A stretch of DNA of 64,000 bases from Neomesorhizobium sp963726065. Lineage in GTDB: Bacteria; Pseudomonadota; Alphaproteobacteria; Rhizobiales; Rhizobiaceae. The notes below the pieces were generated by a model. It searched no databases and was not told where the DNA came from. It saw only the letters and a list, made by a program, of their open reading frames with translations. A program made the position numbers and the translations under genes. Positions 44,320 through 52,881 of this stretch are shown here, piece by piece. Each line of letters opens with the position of its first letter. Position 1 is the stretch's first letter. The stretch is from the NCBI GenBank assembly GCA_963726065.1, contig CAVSAU010000009.1, forward strand, positions 248,001-312,000. Reading direction: 5' to 3'.

Positions 44320-44838
44320 TCACTCCAAATCCCTTGGCCGCAGGAAATGGGTCAGCTTCGCCTCGCCGGCGGACAGATCGGCCCACCGGCCGTCGAAGGC
44401 GAAGCGGGCAAGTGCCGCAGTTGGGAACTTTTCGCTTATTCCCGCAAGTGCGTTGCGGTCTGAGCCGGAGCTTGCAAGCTGCAAGGCAAGCTCTTCAAAC
44501 CCGGGATTGTGGCCGATTACCAGCAGCGTTTGTCTGGTCTCAGCGACTTTGCGGATGCGCTGGAGAAGTTGCTCGGGCGATGCCATGTAGAGCGGCTTCG
44601 CAAACATGGCTTTCGGCGCTGCGGGCAGTTCGGCTGCGACCAGCGCCCACGTCTGGCGGGTGCGTTTTGCCGGAGAAACCAGTACCGCCTCCGGCAACCA
44701 CCGGCGCGATGCGAGTTCGGCGCCGATCGCTGGCGCAGCTTCTCGGCCACGCTCGGCCAGTGGCCTGTCGAAATCGTCGAGGGCGGGATTGTCCCGGCTC
44801 GATTTTGCGTGGCGCAAAAGAAGCAAGCTCTTCAACAT
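44320..44838 (-). CDS. SixA-like histidine phosphatase
   Basis: 172 residues of the phosphoglycerate-mutase-like histidine phosphatase fold. LLLLRHAKSSRDNPALDDFD contains the RHxK variant with the phosphorylated histidine (H10), VLVSPAKRTRQTW the second arginine, and LLVIGHNPGFEELALQL the second histidine. SixA dephosphorylates phosphohistidine in His-Asp or PTS relays; the target here is unknown. Confidence 0.88.
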   Translation of the reverse strand: MLKSLLLLRHAKSSRDNPALDDFDRPLAERGREAAPAIGAELASRRWLPEAVLVSPAKRTRQTWALVAAELPAAPKAMFAKPLYMASPEQLLQRIRKVAETRQTLLVIGHNPGFEELALQLASSGSDRNALAGISEKFPTAALARFAFDGRWADLSAGEAKLTHFLRPRDLE

Positions 44839-44866
44839 GCAATCTCCACGCTACGGGGCCCCGCCC

Positions 44867-45574
44867 TTACGGTGTGAAACGCGCCAGATCCTCGAGGTCG
44901 CTGGCTCCGTGCCATGTGCCGGGCACCATGATGACGCTGCTGCCGCCCGTATGGTCGATACCCTCGAACACCGTGCGCCCGGCTTCCATGCGCGCCTTGC
45001 CGCTGGCCACCAGCGCCAGCGCCAGTGGATAGAGCTTGTGCTCTGCCTTGAGCACCCGCGCAGTAAGCCTTTCCTCGGTATCGTTGGTCAGCACCGGAAC
45101 CGCGGCCTGCGCCACGACCGGCCCGTCGTCCATGTCCTTGGTGACGAAGTGCACCGTGCAGCCATGCACGCGCAGCCCGGCATCGAGCGCGCGCTTGTGG
45201 GTGTCGAGCCCCTTGAACATCGGCAACAGGGAAGGGTGGATGTTAATCATCCGGCCCAACCATTTGTCGACGAAACCCGGCGTCAGAAGCCGCATGTAGC
45301 CGGCCAGACAGACGATATCGGCACCCATCTTGCCCAGTGCTGCATCGATCGCCGCGTCGTGTGCTTCCTTGCTGGCATGGTCGCGCTTCGAGATGACACG
45401 TGTCGCGATATGGAAGCTTTCCGCGGCTTTCAGCCCGGCCGCATCGGGCTGGTCGGATATCACCCCGACGATCTCGGCGGGATAGTCGGCTTCCCTTGCA
45501 GCCTCAATCAGCGCGGCCATGTTGGAGCCGCGGCCGGAAATCAGGATGACGATGCGCTTGCGTTTTGTGCTCAT
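44867..45574 (-). CDS. purN: Phosphoribosylglycinamide formyltransferase
   Basis: Third step of purine synthesis, transferring formyl from 10-formyl-THF to GAR. 235 residues with VILISGRGSNMAALIEA, CLAGYMRLL, the catalytic INIHPSLLPMFKGLDTHKRA and HFVTKDMDDGPVVAQAAVPV. Its ATG overlaps the purM stop (ATGA), so the pair is translationally coupled. Confidence 0.96.
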   Translation of the reverse strand: MSTKRKRIVILISGRGSNMAALIEAAREADYPAEIVGVISDQPDAAGLKAAESFHIATRVISKRDHASKEAHDAAIDAALGKMGADIVCLAGYMRLLTPGFVDKWLGRMINIHPSLLPMFKGLDTHKRALDAGLRVHGCTVHFVTKDMDDGPVVAQAAVPVLTNDTEERLTARVLKAEHKLYPLALALVASGKARMEAGRTVFEGIDHTGGSSVIMVPGTWHGASDLEDLARFTP

Positions 45575-46635
45575 AGCTCGATCGAACCGCGATAGATGAC
45601 GCCGGCGTCACGGCGCGGCACGATGCGCCCGATCGGCTCGACGATCTCGCCGGCCTCCTGCAGCACCGCCGCCACCTGCGCGGCCTGGCCTGACGCCACC
45701 ACCATAATCATGCCGATGCCGCAATTGAACGTGCGCATCATCTCGGCGGGCGCAACGCCCCCTGTGTTGGCCAGCCACGAAAACACCGGCGGCACCGCGA
45801 TGGACTCCAGGTCGAGTTCGGCAGCGAAATCCTTCGGCAGTACGCGCGGGATGTTTTCCGGAAATCCGCCGCCGGTGATGTGGGCAAGCGCCTTGATGCC
45901 ATGTGTGTTGCGGATCGCCTGCAGCACTGGTTTCACATAGATGCGCGTCGGCTCGAGCAGTGCTGCACCGAGCGTCTTGCCGGCTACGAAAGGCGCCGGG
46001 GCATCCCAGCCAAGCCCCGATTGCTCGACGATGCGGCGCACCAGCGAAAAGCCGTTCGAATGGACACCCGATGAGGCAAGCCCGAGCAGCACATCGCCCT
46101 CGACAATATCGTCAGTCGGCAGCAACTGGCCGCGCTCCGCCGCGCCCACCGCAAAACCCGCGAGGTCGTAGTCGCCGCCCTGATACATGCCGGGCATTTC
46201 CGCCGTCTCGCCGCCGATCAGCGCGCAGCCGGCCTGCCGGCAACCTTCCGCAATGCCGCCGACGATCGCCGCGCCTTGTTCGGGATCGAGCTTGCCGGTA
46301 GCGAAATAGTCGAGGAAAAACAGCGGCTCGGCGCCTTGCACCACGAGGTCGTTGACGCACATGGCGACAAGGTCAATACCGACAGTGTCGTGGATGCCGG
46401 CATCGATGGCGATTTTCAGCTTGGTGCCGACGCCGTCGTTCGCCGCGACAAGAACGGGGTCGCTGAAGCCGGCCGCTTTGAGGTCAAACAAGCCGCCAAA
46501 GCCGCCGATCTCGCCATCGGCTCCGGGTCGACGGGTCGACCGCACCAGCGGCTTGATCTTCTCGACCATGGCGTTGCCGGCATCGATGTCGACACCTGCT
46601 TCGGCGTAGGTGAGGCCGTTCTTGCGCTCGCTCAT
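45571..46635 (-). CDS. purM: Phosphoribosylformylglycinamidine cyclo-ligase
   Basis: AIR synthetase of purine synthesis. 354 residues with GLTYAEAGVDIDAGNAMVEK, GFGGLFDL, VAANDGVGTKLKIA, CVNDLVVQGAEPLFFLDYFA, GGETAEMPGMY, SSGVHSNGFSLVR. Two adjacent ATGs exist; GAGG spacing favours the second at 46635. Divergent from the CDP-alcohol transferase, with a 302-base gap. Confidence 0.96.
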   Translation of the reverse strand: MSERKNGLTYAEAGVDIDAGNAMVEKIKPLVRSTRRPGADGEIGGFGGLFDLKAAGFSDPVLVAANDGVGTKLKIAIDAGIHDTVGIDLVAMCVNDLVVQGAEPLFFLDYFATGKLDPEQGAAIVGGIAEGCRQAGCALIGGETAEMPGMYQGGDYDLAGFAVGAAERGQLLPTDDIVEGDVLLGLASSGVHSNGFSLVRRIVEQSGLGWDAPAPFVAGKTLGAALLEPTRIYVKPVLQAIRNTHGIKALAHITGGGFPENIPRVLPKDFAAELDLESIAVPPVFSWLANTGGVAPAEMMRTFNCGIGMIMVVASGQAAQVAAVLQEAGEIVEPIGRIVPRRDAGVIYRGSIEL

Positions 46636-46795
46636 CATTGTCCTCTGCGTGGCGCGAATATTCTGCCCGGCTCTTCGCATGAAGTGCGGGGCATCGCAAC
46701 AGAATGCCGCGCACGAGGCGCCGGCAGAAGGCAAAAACCGTGGACAGGTACTAGCGGCATACTGGCGCCTTGCGGCTCGCCATGCTTTCAACCAT

Positions 46796-46937
46796 GTAAC
46801 GGTTACTGCATAATTCCTTAAATTGGGTTCGATTCAAGGGCAAAATCATGCAGCGAATCAAGGTGCTAAAGCGGCCTTTGCGTGTCTGGGGAGACACGGT
46901 GCCGTCGGTACCGGCACGGAAAGGAGGAGCAGCCCGC
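46796..46937 (+). promoter_or_regulatory. Structured leader before the second CDP-alcohol transferase
   Basis: The 302-base gap from purM holds, in its right half: GTAAC-G-GTTAC (46796-46806), an imperfect hairpin CCTTAAATTG / CGATTCAAGG with a GGTT loop (46816-46839), a perfect one CGTGTCT-GGGG-AGACACG (46881-46898), and GTGCCG / CGGCAC (46899-46917). A perfect SD, AAGGAGGAG (46921-46929), follows, with a GTG start at 46938. The segment from TAATTCC to the second hairpin resembles an intergenic repeat I recall from rhizobial genomes. It may be a repeat, a leader or a small RNA. Confidence 0.5.
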
Positions 46938-47495
46938 GTGACCATACCGAACATGATCACCATTATGCGTTTCCTGCTTGTGCCGGGCGTGGTTTTCGCT
47001 CTTTTGACCGACAAGATGGGCTGGGCGCTTGCAGGCTTCCTGGTTGCCGGCATTTCCGATGGCATCGACGGCTTCATCGCTCGCCAGTTCAACCAGCGCA
47101 GCGAACTGGGCGCCTATATGGACCCGATGGCCGACAAGCTCCTGCTGGTCAGCGTGTTCGTGGTGCTCGGGTTCATGGGCGAGTTGCCGCTGTGGCTGGT
47201 CATTGCGGCGGTCTCACGCGATGCGCTGATCGTCGGCGCTGTGCTGCTGTCGACGATCATGGGCAACCCCGTGGAGATGAAGCCGCTCTTCGTTTCCAAG
47301 GCAAACACGGCGGTCCAGATCGTGCTGGCCGCAACTGTGCTTGCGGAACTCGCTTTCGCCACCCAGTTCGGGCCCTCCCGCGTTGCCCTCATATTCGCTT
47401 CCGGCCTCTTGACCGTCGCTTCCGCCGCAGCCTATCTCGTAGCCTGGCTGAGGCACATGAACGGCGATGGCGAAAGCAAAAGTCCAAGCGGATGA
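46938..47495 (+). CDS. CDP-alcohol phosphatidyltransferase family protein
   Basis: 185 residues from a GTG start chosen for its near-perfect Shine-Dalgarno 8 bases upstream; the frame opens earlier (46848) but that part forms RNA hairpins. VTIPNMITIMRFLLVPGVVF starts the first span and the active-site motif is GISDGIDGFIARQFNQRSEL, GAYMDPMADKLL (DGxDGxxAR...G...D...D). It is a second pgsA-like paralogue; in rhizobia such enzymes near purM/hdaA may make phosphatidylglycerophosphate or cardiolipin-type lipids. Overlaps the start of the next gene. Confidence 0.88.
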   Translation: MTIPNMITIMRFLLVPGVVFALLTDKMGWALAGFLVAGISDGIDGFIARQFNQRSELGAYMDPMADKLLLVSVFVVLGFMGELPLWLVIAAVSRDALIVGAVLLSTIMGNPVEMKPLFVSKANTAVQIVLAATVLAELAFATQFGPSRVALIFASGLLTVASAAAYLVAWLRHMNGDGESKSPSG

Positions 47496-48688
47496 CGAGG
47501 CGGCCAACGAGGCCGTTGCTGCCGCATTTCGCCGGCAAATCCGCTTCTGGCTGATCGCCGCCGTCTTCTTCGCTGCGTTCCTTTATCTCTTCAGCGACAT
47601 CCTGCTTGCCTTTCGTGGCCGGCATGGCGCTAGCCTATTTCCTCGATCCGGTGGCCGACCGGTTGCAACGCCTGGGCCTGTCGCGGGTCATGGCGACGGT
47701 GGTCATCCTCGTCTGCTTCATTGTGGTGCTGACACTGGCGCTGGTTGTGCTGATCCCGGTGCTTGCCTCGCAGATGGCCGACTTCGTCGTGAAGGTGCCG
47801 GGCTATATCTGAAAGGCTCCAGGCAGCTGGTGACCAAGCTTCGATCCGCAATGGCTGGAGCAGCGCTTCGGCGTCGACGCGGCCGAACTGCGCGAGGGGC
47901 TCAATTCACTGCTGAGCACCGGCTTCGGCTTCGCGTCGACGGTGTTCCAGTCAATCTGGAGCTCGGGCGTGGCGCTGTTTTCAATCGCCAGCCTGTTCAT
48001 CATCACGCCAGTGGTGGCTTTCTACATGCTGCTCGACTGGGACCGCATGGTCGTCGGTCGTAGACAGCTGGGTGCCGCGCGACCATGTCGAAACGGTGCG
48101 CCGGATCGCCATTGACATCAACACCGCCACGGCCGGCTTCGTGCGCGGGCAAGGCACGCTTTGCCTGGTCCTGGGCGTCCTTTACGCTATCGGCCTGACC
48201 ATCGTGGGGCTGAATTTCGGCATTCTGATTGGTATGTTCGCCGGTCTGATCAGCTTCATTCCCTATGTCGGCTCGCTGGTCGGCCTGGTGCTTTCGGTCG
48301 GCGTCGCCTTCGTGCAGTTCTGGCCGGACTGGCCATGGGTCGTGGCCGTGGCCTGCGTGTTCTTCGTCGGCCAGTTCATCGAAGGCAACATCTTGCAGCC
48401 GCGGTTGGTCGGCAAGAGCGTCGGCCTGCATCCGGTCTGGCTGATGTTCGCGCTGTTCGCGTTCGGCGCGCTGTTCGGCTTCGTCGGCCTGCTGATCGCC
48501 GTGCCGGCCGCAGCGGCCATCGCCGTTCTGGTGCGCTTTGCGATCTCGCGCTATCTCGAATCGCCGCTCTACAAGGGGCATCGCGACGAGCCCGCGATAA
48601 AGGCGGCGCGGAGCGGCAAGGCGGAGCGCCTGATCCGATGGCCGAGACAGAGAAACCGCGGCAGCTGCCGCTCGATCTGCAGCCATGA
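47467..48688 (+). pseudogene. AI-2E/PerM family transporter, multiply frameshifted
   Basis: Joined from three frames this is a typical membrane protein of about 400 residues: RRQIRFWLIAAVFFAAFLYL, PFVAGMALAYFLDPVADRLQ, VVILVCFIVVLTLALVVLIP, then FDPQWLEQRFGVDAAELREG, FITPVVAF-type spans, RRIAIDINTATAGFVRGQGT, FGILIGMFAGLISFIPYVGS, FFVGQFIEGNILQPRLVGKS and the end MAETEKPRQLPLDLQP. Breaks occur at about 47605, three single extra bases between 47812 and 47838, one near 48058 and one between 48600 and 48640. Every segment is conserved, so I suspect sequence errors. The last codons overlap the hdaA start (ATGA). Confidence 0.8.
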
Positions 48689-49341
48689 CGCAGCGCTTCT
48701 CGCGCGACGATCTCGTGGTTTCGGCGGCCAACGCCGATGCGGTCGCGCTGATCGACCGCTGGCCGGATTGGCCGTCGCCGATGGTCGTGCTCGCCGGTCC
48801 GGCAGGGTCGGGAAAAACCCATCTCGGCGCGATCTGGCGGGAAATGTCGGCTGCCGCCGAATTCGAAGCTGGCGCCATCGGTGAAAGCGCGATCAAGGCA
48901 GCACAAGCCGGACCAGTCTTCATCGACGACGCTGACAGGGCGGGGCTTGACGAGCAGGGGCTGTTTCACCTCATCAATGCGGTGCGCGGTGCGGGAACGC
49001 AGCTGCTTTTGACGGCGCGCCGCTTCCCGGCTGCCTGGGGAGTGAAGCTGCCCGACCTCGCATCGCGGCTCAAGGCGGCGACCACCGTCGAGATCGGCGA
49101 GCCGGACGACCTGCTTTTGGCCGGTGTCATCACCAAGCTTTTCGCCGACCGGCAGGTCGAGGTCGAGCCGCATGTGGTGCAGTATCTGGTGCGCCGCATC
49201 GAGCGGTCGCTGTCGACTGCCATCCGCGTCGTCGACCGGCTCGACCGGGCAGCGCTCGAGCAGCAGTCGCGCATCACCCGCGCGTTGGCGACGGAGGCGG
49301 TCAGCGCGCTGGACGAAGGACAGCGTGAACTCGACCTCTGA
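48685..49341 (+). CDS. hdaA: DnaA-related regulatory ATPase (HdaA)
   Basis: 218 residues, a DnaA AAA+ domain without the DNA-binding C-terminus. VVLAGPAGSGKTHLGAIWRE is the P-loop and GPVFIDDADRAG the Walker B equivalent, with sensor region LLLTARRFPAAWGVKLPDLA SR. Hda-type proteins work with the sliding clamp to promote DnaA-ATP hydrolysis and prevent over-initiation. It is coupled to the upstream transporter gene. The N-terminal QRFSRDDLVV lacks an obvious canonical clamp-binding motif; the preceding gene's C-terminal QLPLDLQP resembles one instead. Confidence 0.88.
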   Translation: MTQRFSRDDLVVSAANADAVALIDRWPDWPSPMVVLAGPAGSGKTHLGAIWREMSAAAEFEAGAIGESAIKAAQAGPVFIDDADRAGLDEQGLFHLINAVRGAGTQLLLTARRFPAAWGVKLPDLASRLKAATTVEIGEPDDLLLAGVITKLFADRQVEVEPHVVQYLVRRIERSLSTAIRVVDRLDRAALEQQSRITRALATEAVSALDEGQRELDL

Positions 49342-49399
49342 CGGAATTCAAGAACTCTGCCATCCGGTCCCCGTGAAGCAGCGGCGATCCAGACGCCGG

Positions 49400-49681
49400 C
49401 TACGAGGTCAGCCGGAGATAGGCGGCTCTCACCGCCATCAGCACTGCCAGGATCGTCAGATTGGAGACCAGGCCGACCAGGATCGTCCGGATGAGATCGA
49501 CGCCGGCAACGGCTCCGATCGCGGTGGGGATCAGTACGGCAACGAAGACGAGGCCGAGCGCGATCGGTATCCAGCGGTTCAGCGCGGCCTCGGTGTTTGC
49601 CGCCGTGAACAATAGCGCAATCAGCAGGCCGACGCGGAACGGATCGGCAAGCTGCGCGAGATAGATATCGACAAGCTGCAA
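49400..49681 (-). CDS. Small hypothetical membrane protein
   Basis: 93 residues with three hydrophobic spans at about 15-30, 38-60 and 64-86 (VGLLIALLFTAANTEA, WIPIALGLVFVAVLIPTAIG, TILVGLVSNLTILAVLMAVR). Not recognised. Codon use is like the neighbours and the frame is clean, so it is probably real. Confidence 0.65.
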   Translation of the reverse strand: MQLVDIYLAQLADPFRVGLLIALLFTAANTEAALNRWIPIALGLVFVAVLIPTAIGAVAGVDLIRTILVGLVSNLTILAVLMAVRAAYLRLTS

Positions 49682-49746
49682 TTCAGCCTCCCCAAAAGCA
49701 GTCCGTTTTGAGCAGGTCCGCGGCGATGTGTCGAGAGCTGTCGTGG

Positions 49747-49806
49747 AGCGCAGCCTGGTAATGCGCTTTTTTCGGGGACAGCGTGTGCCGATGCATATCG
49801 ATGCAT
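49747..49806 (+). repeat. tRNA-like fragment and short direct repeats
   Basis: AGCGCAGCCTGGTA (49747-49760) is identical to the D-arm of the tRNA-Pro at 60227-60240, but the remainder of a tRNA is absent. Thirty bases on, CGATGCAT occurs twice with a two-base gap (49789-49796, 49799-49806), a ten-base period, about 110-118 bases upstream of the small membrane-protein gene on the minus strand. The rest of the 175-base gap shows nothing. Confidence 0.45.
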
Positions 49807-49856
49807 TAAAGCCGCGCGTGGGAGGCCCATAGCCCGAAATCTCCGTACCGCAGCGG

Positions 49857-50564
49857 CTATTTTATCTTCACAGTCGCCGCTTTCCACAAGCCTTCCGGGG
49901 TGATCCCGAGAAGCGGAGACTTCAGGCTTGCGAACACTTTCTCTTCGAGCGTCGGATCGATCTCGGAGACTGCGGATTTCCAGCCTTCTCCTTGCAGCAT
50001 CGCAAAGATCAGCGCGGAGGGGCGAACGCCAACGCGCGCGAGCAGGCGAAGGACGGATGCAATCGACGCACCGGAACTAACAACGTCGTCAACAACAACA
50101 ACGCGCTTGTCGCGGATCAGCGGCAGAGTGCGGGGATCGAGGTAGATACGTTTTCCGGTCGACGGGCTGGTTATCGAAGAGATGGGTTCAGACAACTCTT
50201 TGCGATACCAGAATTTTTGCGACGTCCCGAGCGCGACCATGCGTTGGTGCCCGAGCCGACGGGCTACGCCGTTTGCAAGGGGTAATCCGAGCGTGGGCAC
50301 GCCTATGACGATTTCGGGTGCGAATGGCCGGGCGATTTCCGCCATCGCCTCTACCAGGGCGTCCTCGACGGCAAAACTCGCCTGGTTGACGATGAGCGAG
50401 GCAACCGCCCGGTCGCCTTCTGGCAGAACACGGATCGGCAAGGCAATCTGCTGGCCATCGGGCAGTTGCGCAGGATAGAGGTCGCGAAAACCTTCGACCG
50501 GGTGAGTATCGAACGTTCCGCGGGGATAGACCGCCTGCCAGAATTCATGCGGAGCGAGTGGCAA
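49857..50564 (-). CDS. Phosphoribosyltransferase family protein
   Basis: 235 residues with the PRPP-binding motif KRVVVVDDVVSSGASIASVL (about 158-177) and a flexible region GTSQKFWYRKELSEPISSI. The type I PRTase fold resembles adenine/xanthine phosphoribosyltransferases, but the base specificity is not readable. It stands at the edge of a nucleobase/nucleoside gene cluster. Confidence 0.82.
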   Translation of the reverse strand: MPLAPHEFWQAVYPRGTFDTHPVEGFRDLYPAQLPDGQQIALPIRVLPEGDRAVASLIVNQASFAVEDALVEAMAEIARPFAPEIVIGVPTLGLPLANGVARRLGHQRMVALGTSQKFWYRKELSEPISSITSPSTGKRIYLDPRTLPLIRDKRVVVVDDVVSSGASIASVLRLLARVGVRPSALIFAMLQGEGWKSAVSEIDPTLEEKVFASLKSPLLGITPEGLWKAATVKIK

Positions 50565-50657
50565 TGCCGGCCTCTCTGTTGCAAAAGATTGTTTTCCAGG
50601 CCGAACCGGAATCGGCCGGCGTCACCATAGCCGAGTTGCGGACGGAGATCAGGGACC

Positions 50658-51839
50658 ATGGCATCAGTCGACAAGGGCATGCCTGCAGCAGAGCTTGAAC
50701 TGCTGACGGCGCTGCGGCGCGACCTTCATGCCCATCCGGAACTGGGCTTTGAGGAGGAACGCACGAGCGCCATTGTGCGCGAAATGCTTTCAGAGGCCGG
50801 CCTGGAGGTGCATGCCGGGCTCGGCAGAACCGGCGTGGTCGGTACGCTGAAGGCTGGTGACGGGCAACGCCGCATCGCACTGCGCGCCGACATGGATGCG
50901 CTGGCAATGCCGGAACTGGCGCAAGAGCGGCCTTACAAATCGACGGCCGATGGCAAGATGCATGCCTGCGGCCATGACGGCCACACGGTAATGCTTCTGG
51001 GTGCTGCGCGACGGCTTGCCCAGACCCGCAACTTTTCCGGCACGGTGCATTTTGTCTTCCAGCCGGCGGAAGAAGGCAGGGGTGGCGCCAAGGCAATGAT
51101 TGACGACGGTTTTTTCCGGCACTTTCCAGTCGATGCCGCCTATGGCCTGCACAACATGCCGGGCCTTGACCCTGACCAGATGGCGGTAGTCGCAGGCCCG
51201 CAACTCGCATCCTCCGACCGTTGGGAGGTGGTGTTCCGGGGCATCGGCACGCATGGCGCAAAACCGCATCTCGGCCGCGATGCGGTGACAGCTTCCGGGC
51301 AATTCCTGACCGCCATCCATACGATCGTCGCCCGCCGCGTTGATCCGCTGCAGCCGGCGGTGGTCAGCGCTTGCGCCATCCAGGCTGGCAGCTTCGAGGC
51401 GCTCAACGTCATTCCCGACGAGGTCCGCGTTGGCGGCACCGCGCGCGCCTATACACCCGCGGTGCGCGACCAGATCGAGGCGGAGATCGGCGAGCTTGCG
51501 CGCGGCGCCGCAGCGATGTCTGGCATCGGCTGCGACTACCGCTATTTCCGCAACATCCCGCCAGTGGTGAACGACGCGGATGCAGCGTCGCGGGCATTGA
51601 AGGCGGCGCGGGGTGCTTTGGGTGAGAGCCGTGTGTTGACGAGCTTCCCACCATCGACCGCTGGTGACGATTTTGCCTTTTTCAGCGCCGAGGTTCCGGG
51701 CGCCTATGTCTGGCTGGGCAACGGGCCGGCCGTAGATGGCGCTTTGCACCACAACAGCCGCTACGACTTCAACGACGCCGCTATAGCTTCCGGCGTCGCC
51801 TTCTGGACGACGCTGGTGGAGCAGGAACTGGCGGGCTGA
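50658..51839 (+). CDS. M20 family amidohydrolase (hippurate/N-acyl-amino-acid hydrolase-like)
   Basis: 393 residues with RRDLHAHPELGFEEERTS, RADMDALAMPE, the metal site MHACGHDGHTVMLLGAARRL, VFQPAEEGRGGAKAMI and THGAKPHLGRDAV from the lid domain, and STAGDDFAFFSAEVPGAYVW at the end. Members hydrolyse N-acyl or amide bonds; substrate unknown. It converges with the nucleoside hydrolase. Confidence 0.9.
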   Translation: MASVDKGMPAAELELLTALRRDLHAHPELGFEEERTSAIVREMLSEAGLEVHAGLGRTGVVGTLKAGDGQRRIALRADMDALAMPELAQERPYKSTADGKMHACGHDGHTVMLLGAARRLAQTRNFSGTVHFVFQPAEEGRGGAKAMIDDGFFRHFPVDAAYGLHNMPGLDPDQMAVVAGPQLASSDRWEVVFRGIGTHGAKPHLGRDAVTASGQFLTAIHTIVARRVDPLQPAVVSACAIQAGSFEALNVIPDEVRVGGTARAYTPAVRDQIEAEIGELARGAAAMSGIGCDYRYFRNIPPVVNDADAASRALKAARGALGESRVLTSFPPSTAGDDFAFFSAEVPGAYVWLGNGPAVDGALHHNSRYDFNDAAIASGVAFWTTLVEQELAG

Positions 51840-51840
51840 T

Positions 51841-52761
51841 TCAGGAAACCAGGCGCTGGCGCAGGAGGTCCAGGGCCCCGGGCGCGTCGACGATCATGGC
51901 CACCGAGATCGCGGCTGCGCCGGCATCGACGGTCAACGCGCCGGCATCCCTTGTGTCGCCGGTGTCGACCCGCAAGCCGAATGGTTCGCAGCCGAACAGG
52001 CCGGGCTCAAGCGCGTAGAGCATCACGCAGGGGTCGTGGAGGGGACGGCTTTCGCCGCCGGTGGTCGACTGGAAGTACGCGTCGATGAGTTCAGCGGCAG
52101 CGGTGGCGGCAGGCTTGGCAGCGGCGCGCAATGCGGCCAGATACGCGCGGTCGGCGCGCACCTTGCGTGTCACGTCGAGAGGGATCAGCGTTACCTGAAT
52201 CGCGGACGCAAAGACGATCTCCGCTGCTTCCGGATCGGCGGCGATGTTGAATTCGGCCTTGGGGCCGATGTTGCCGGGCTCGCGCATGGCCCCGCCCATG
52301 GCGATCAGACGCCCGATGCGGCGAGCTGAGACGGGATGTTCGGAAAGCAGGCGGGCTATGTTGGTGAGCGGCCCGAGCGCGAGGATATCGACGGCGCCAG
52401 CGGGAAAACCGTCGAGCGTCCGCGCCAGCCAGGCAACTGCGTCGTCTCCGATGGGTGGGGCGGCTGGTTCCGGGAAGCGCACGCCGCCCAGCCCGTCATT
52501 GCCGTGGATGTCGACCGTGTCAAAACCCTTTCGCGACAGCGGCGCTTTCGCTCCGGCGATCACGGGGATGTCGCGGCGTCCGGCGAGCGCCAGGATGCGG
52601 CCGGCATTGCGCGTCGTCGTGGTGATGCCGATGTTGCCGGCGACCGTGGTAATGCCGCGAATGTCAAATTCCGGCGATCCGAGCGCCAAAAGAATCGCTA
52701 CCGCGTCGTCGATGCCCGGATCGGTATCGATGATGGTGATGCGGGCTGGCTGGTGAGGCAT
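51841..52761 (-). CDS. Nucleoside hydrolase
   Basis: Splits the N-glycosidic bond of nucleosides. 306 residues with the calcium-binding IIDTDPGIDDAVAILLALGS, TTVAGNIGITTTTRNAGRIL, HGNDGLGG, and the second metal-site segment PLHDPCVMLYAL. The substrate preference (purine, pyrimidine or inosine-uridine) cannot be fixed. Divergent from the adenine deaminase gene with 120 bases between. Confidence 0.92.
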   Translation of the reverse strand: MPHQPARITIIDTDPGIDDAVAILLALGSPEFDIRGITTVAGNIGITTTTRNAGRILALAGRRDIPVIAGAKAPLSRKGFDTVDIHGNDGLGGVRFPEPAAPPIGDDAVAWLARTLDGFPAGAVDILALGPLTNIARLLSEHPVSARRIGRLIAMGGAMREPGNIGPKAEFNIAADPEAAEIVFASAIQVTLIPLDVTRKVRADRAYLAALRAAAKPAATAAAELIDAYFQSTTGGESRPLHDPCVMLYALEPGLFGCEPFGLRVDTGDTRDAGALTVDAGAAAISVAMIVDAPGALDLLRQRLVS

Positions 52762-52881
52762 GTCGGCGGTTTCCTGGTGGGGGCTTTAGGTCCAGACGCG
52801 CGCAAAGTCGCTGCTGGAACGTGAATTAAGCAGTAGCCTCGCTTGCCATTTTCGGGTGAGAACGGGCAAGCCCGATTCTGG

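Noticed and set aside
46848..46937. N-terminal extension of the second CDP-alcohol transferase (MQRIKVLKRPLRVWG...)
   Set aside because: The segment forms RNA hairpins and a near-perfect SD precedes the GTG at 46938, where homologous sequence begins.
49743..49790. Possible second tRNA gene
   Set aside because: Only the D-arm matches; there is no anticodon arm, T-arm or acceptor.
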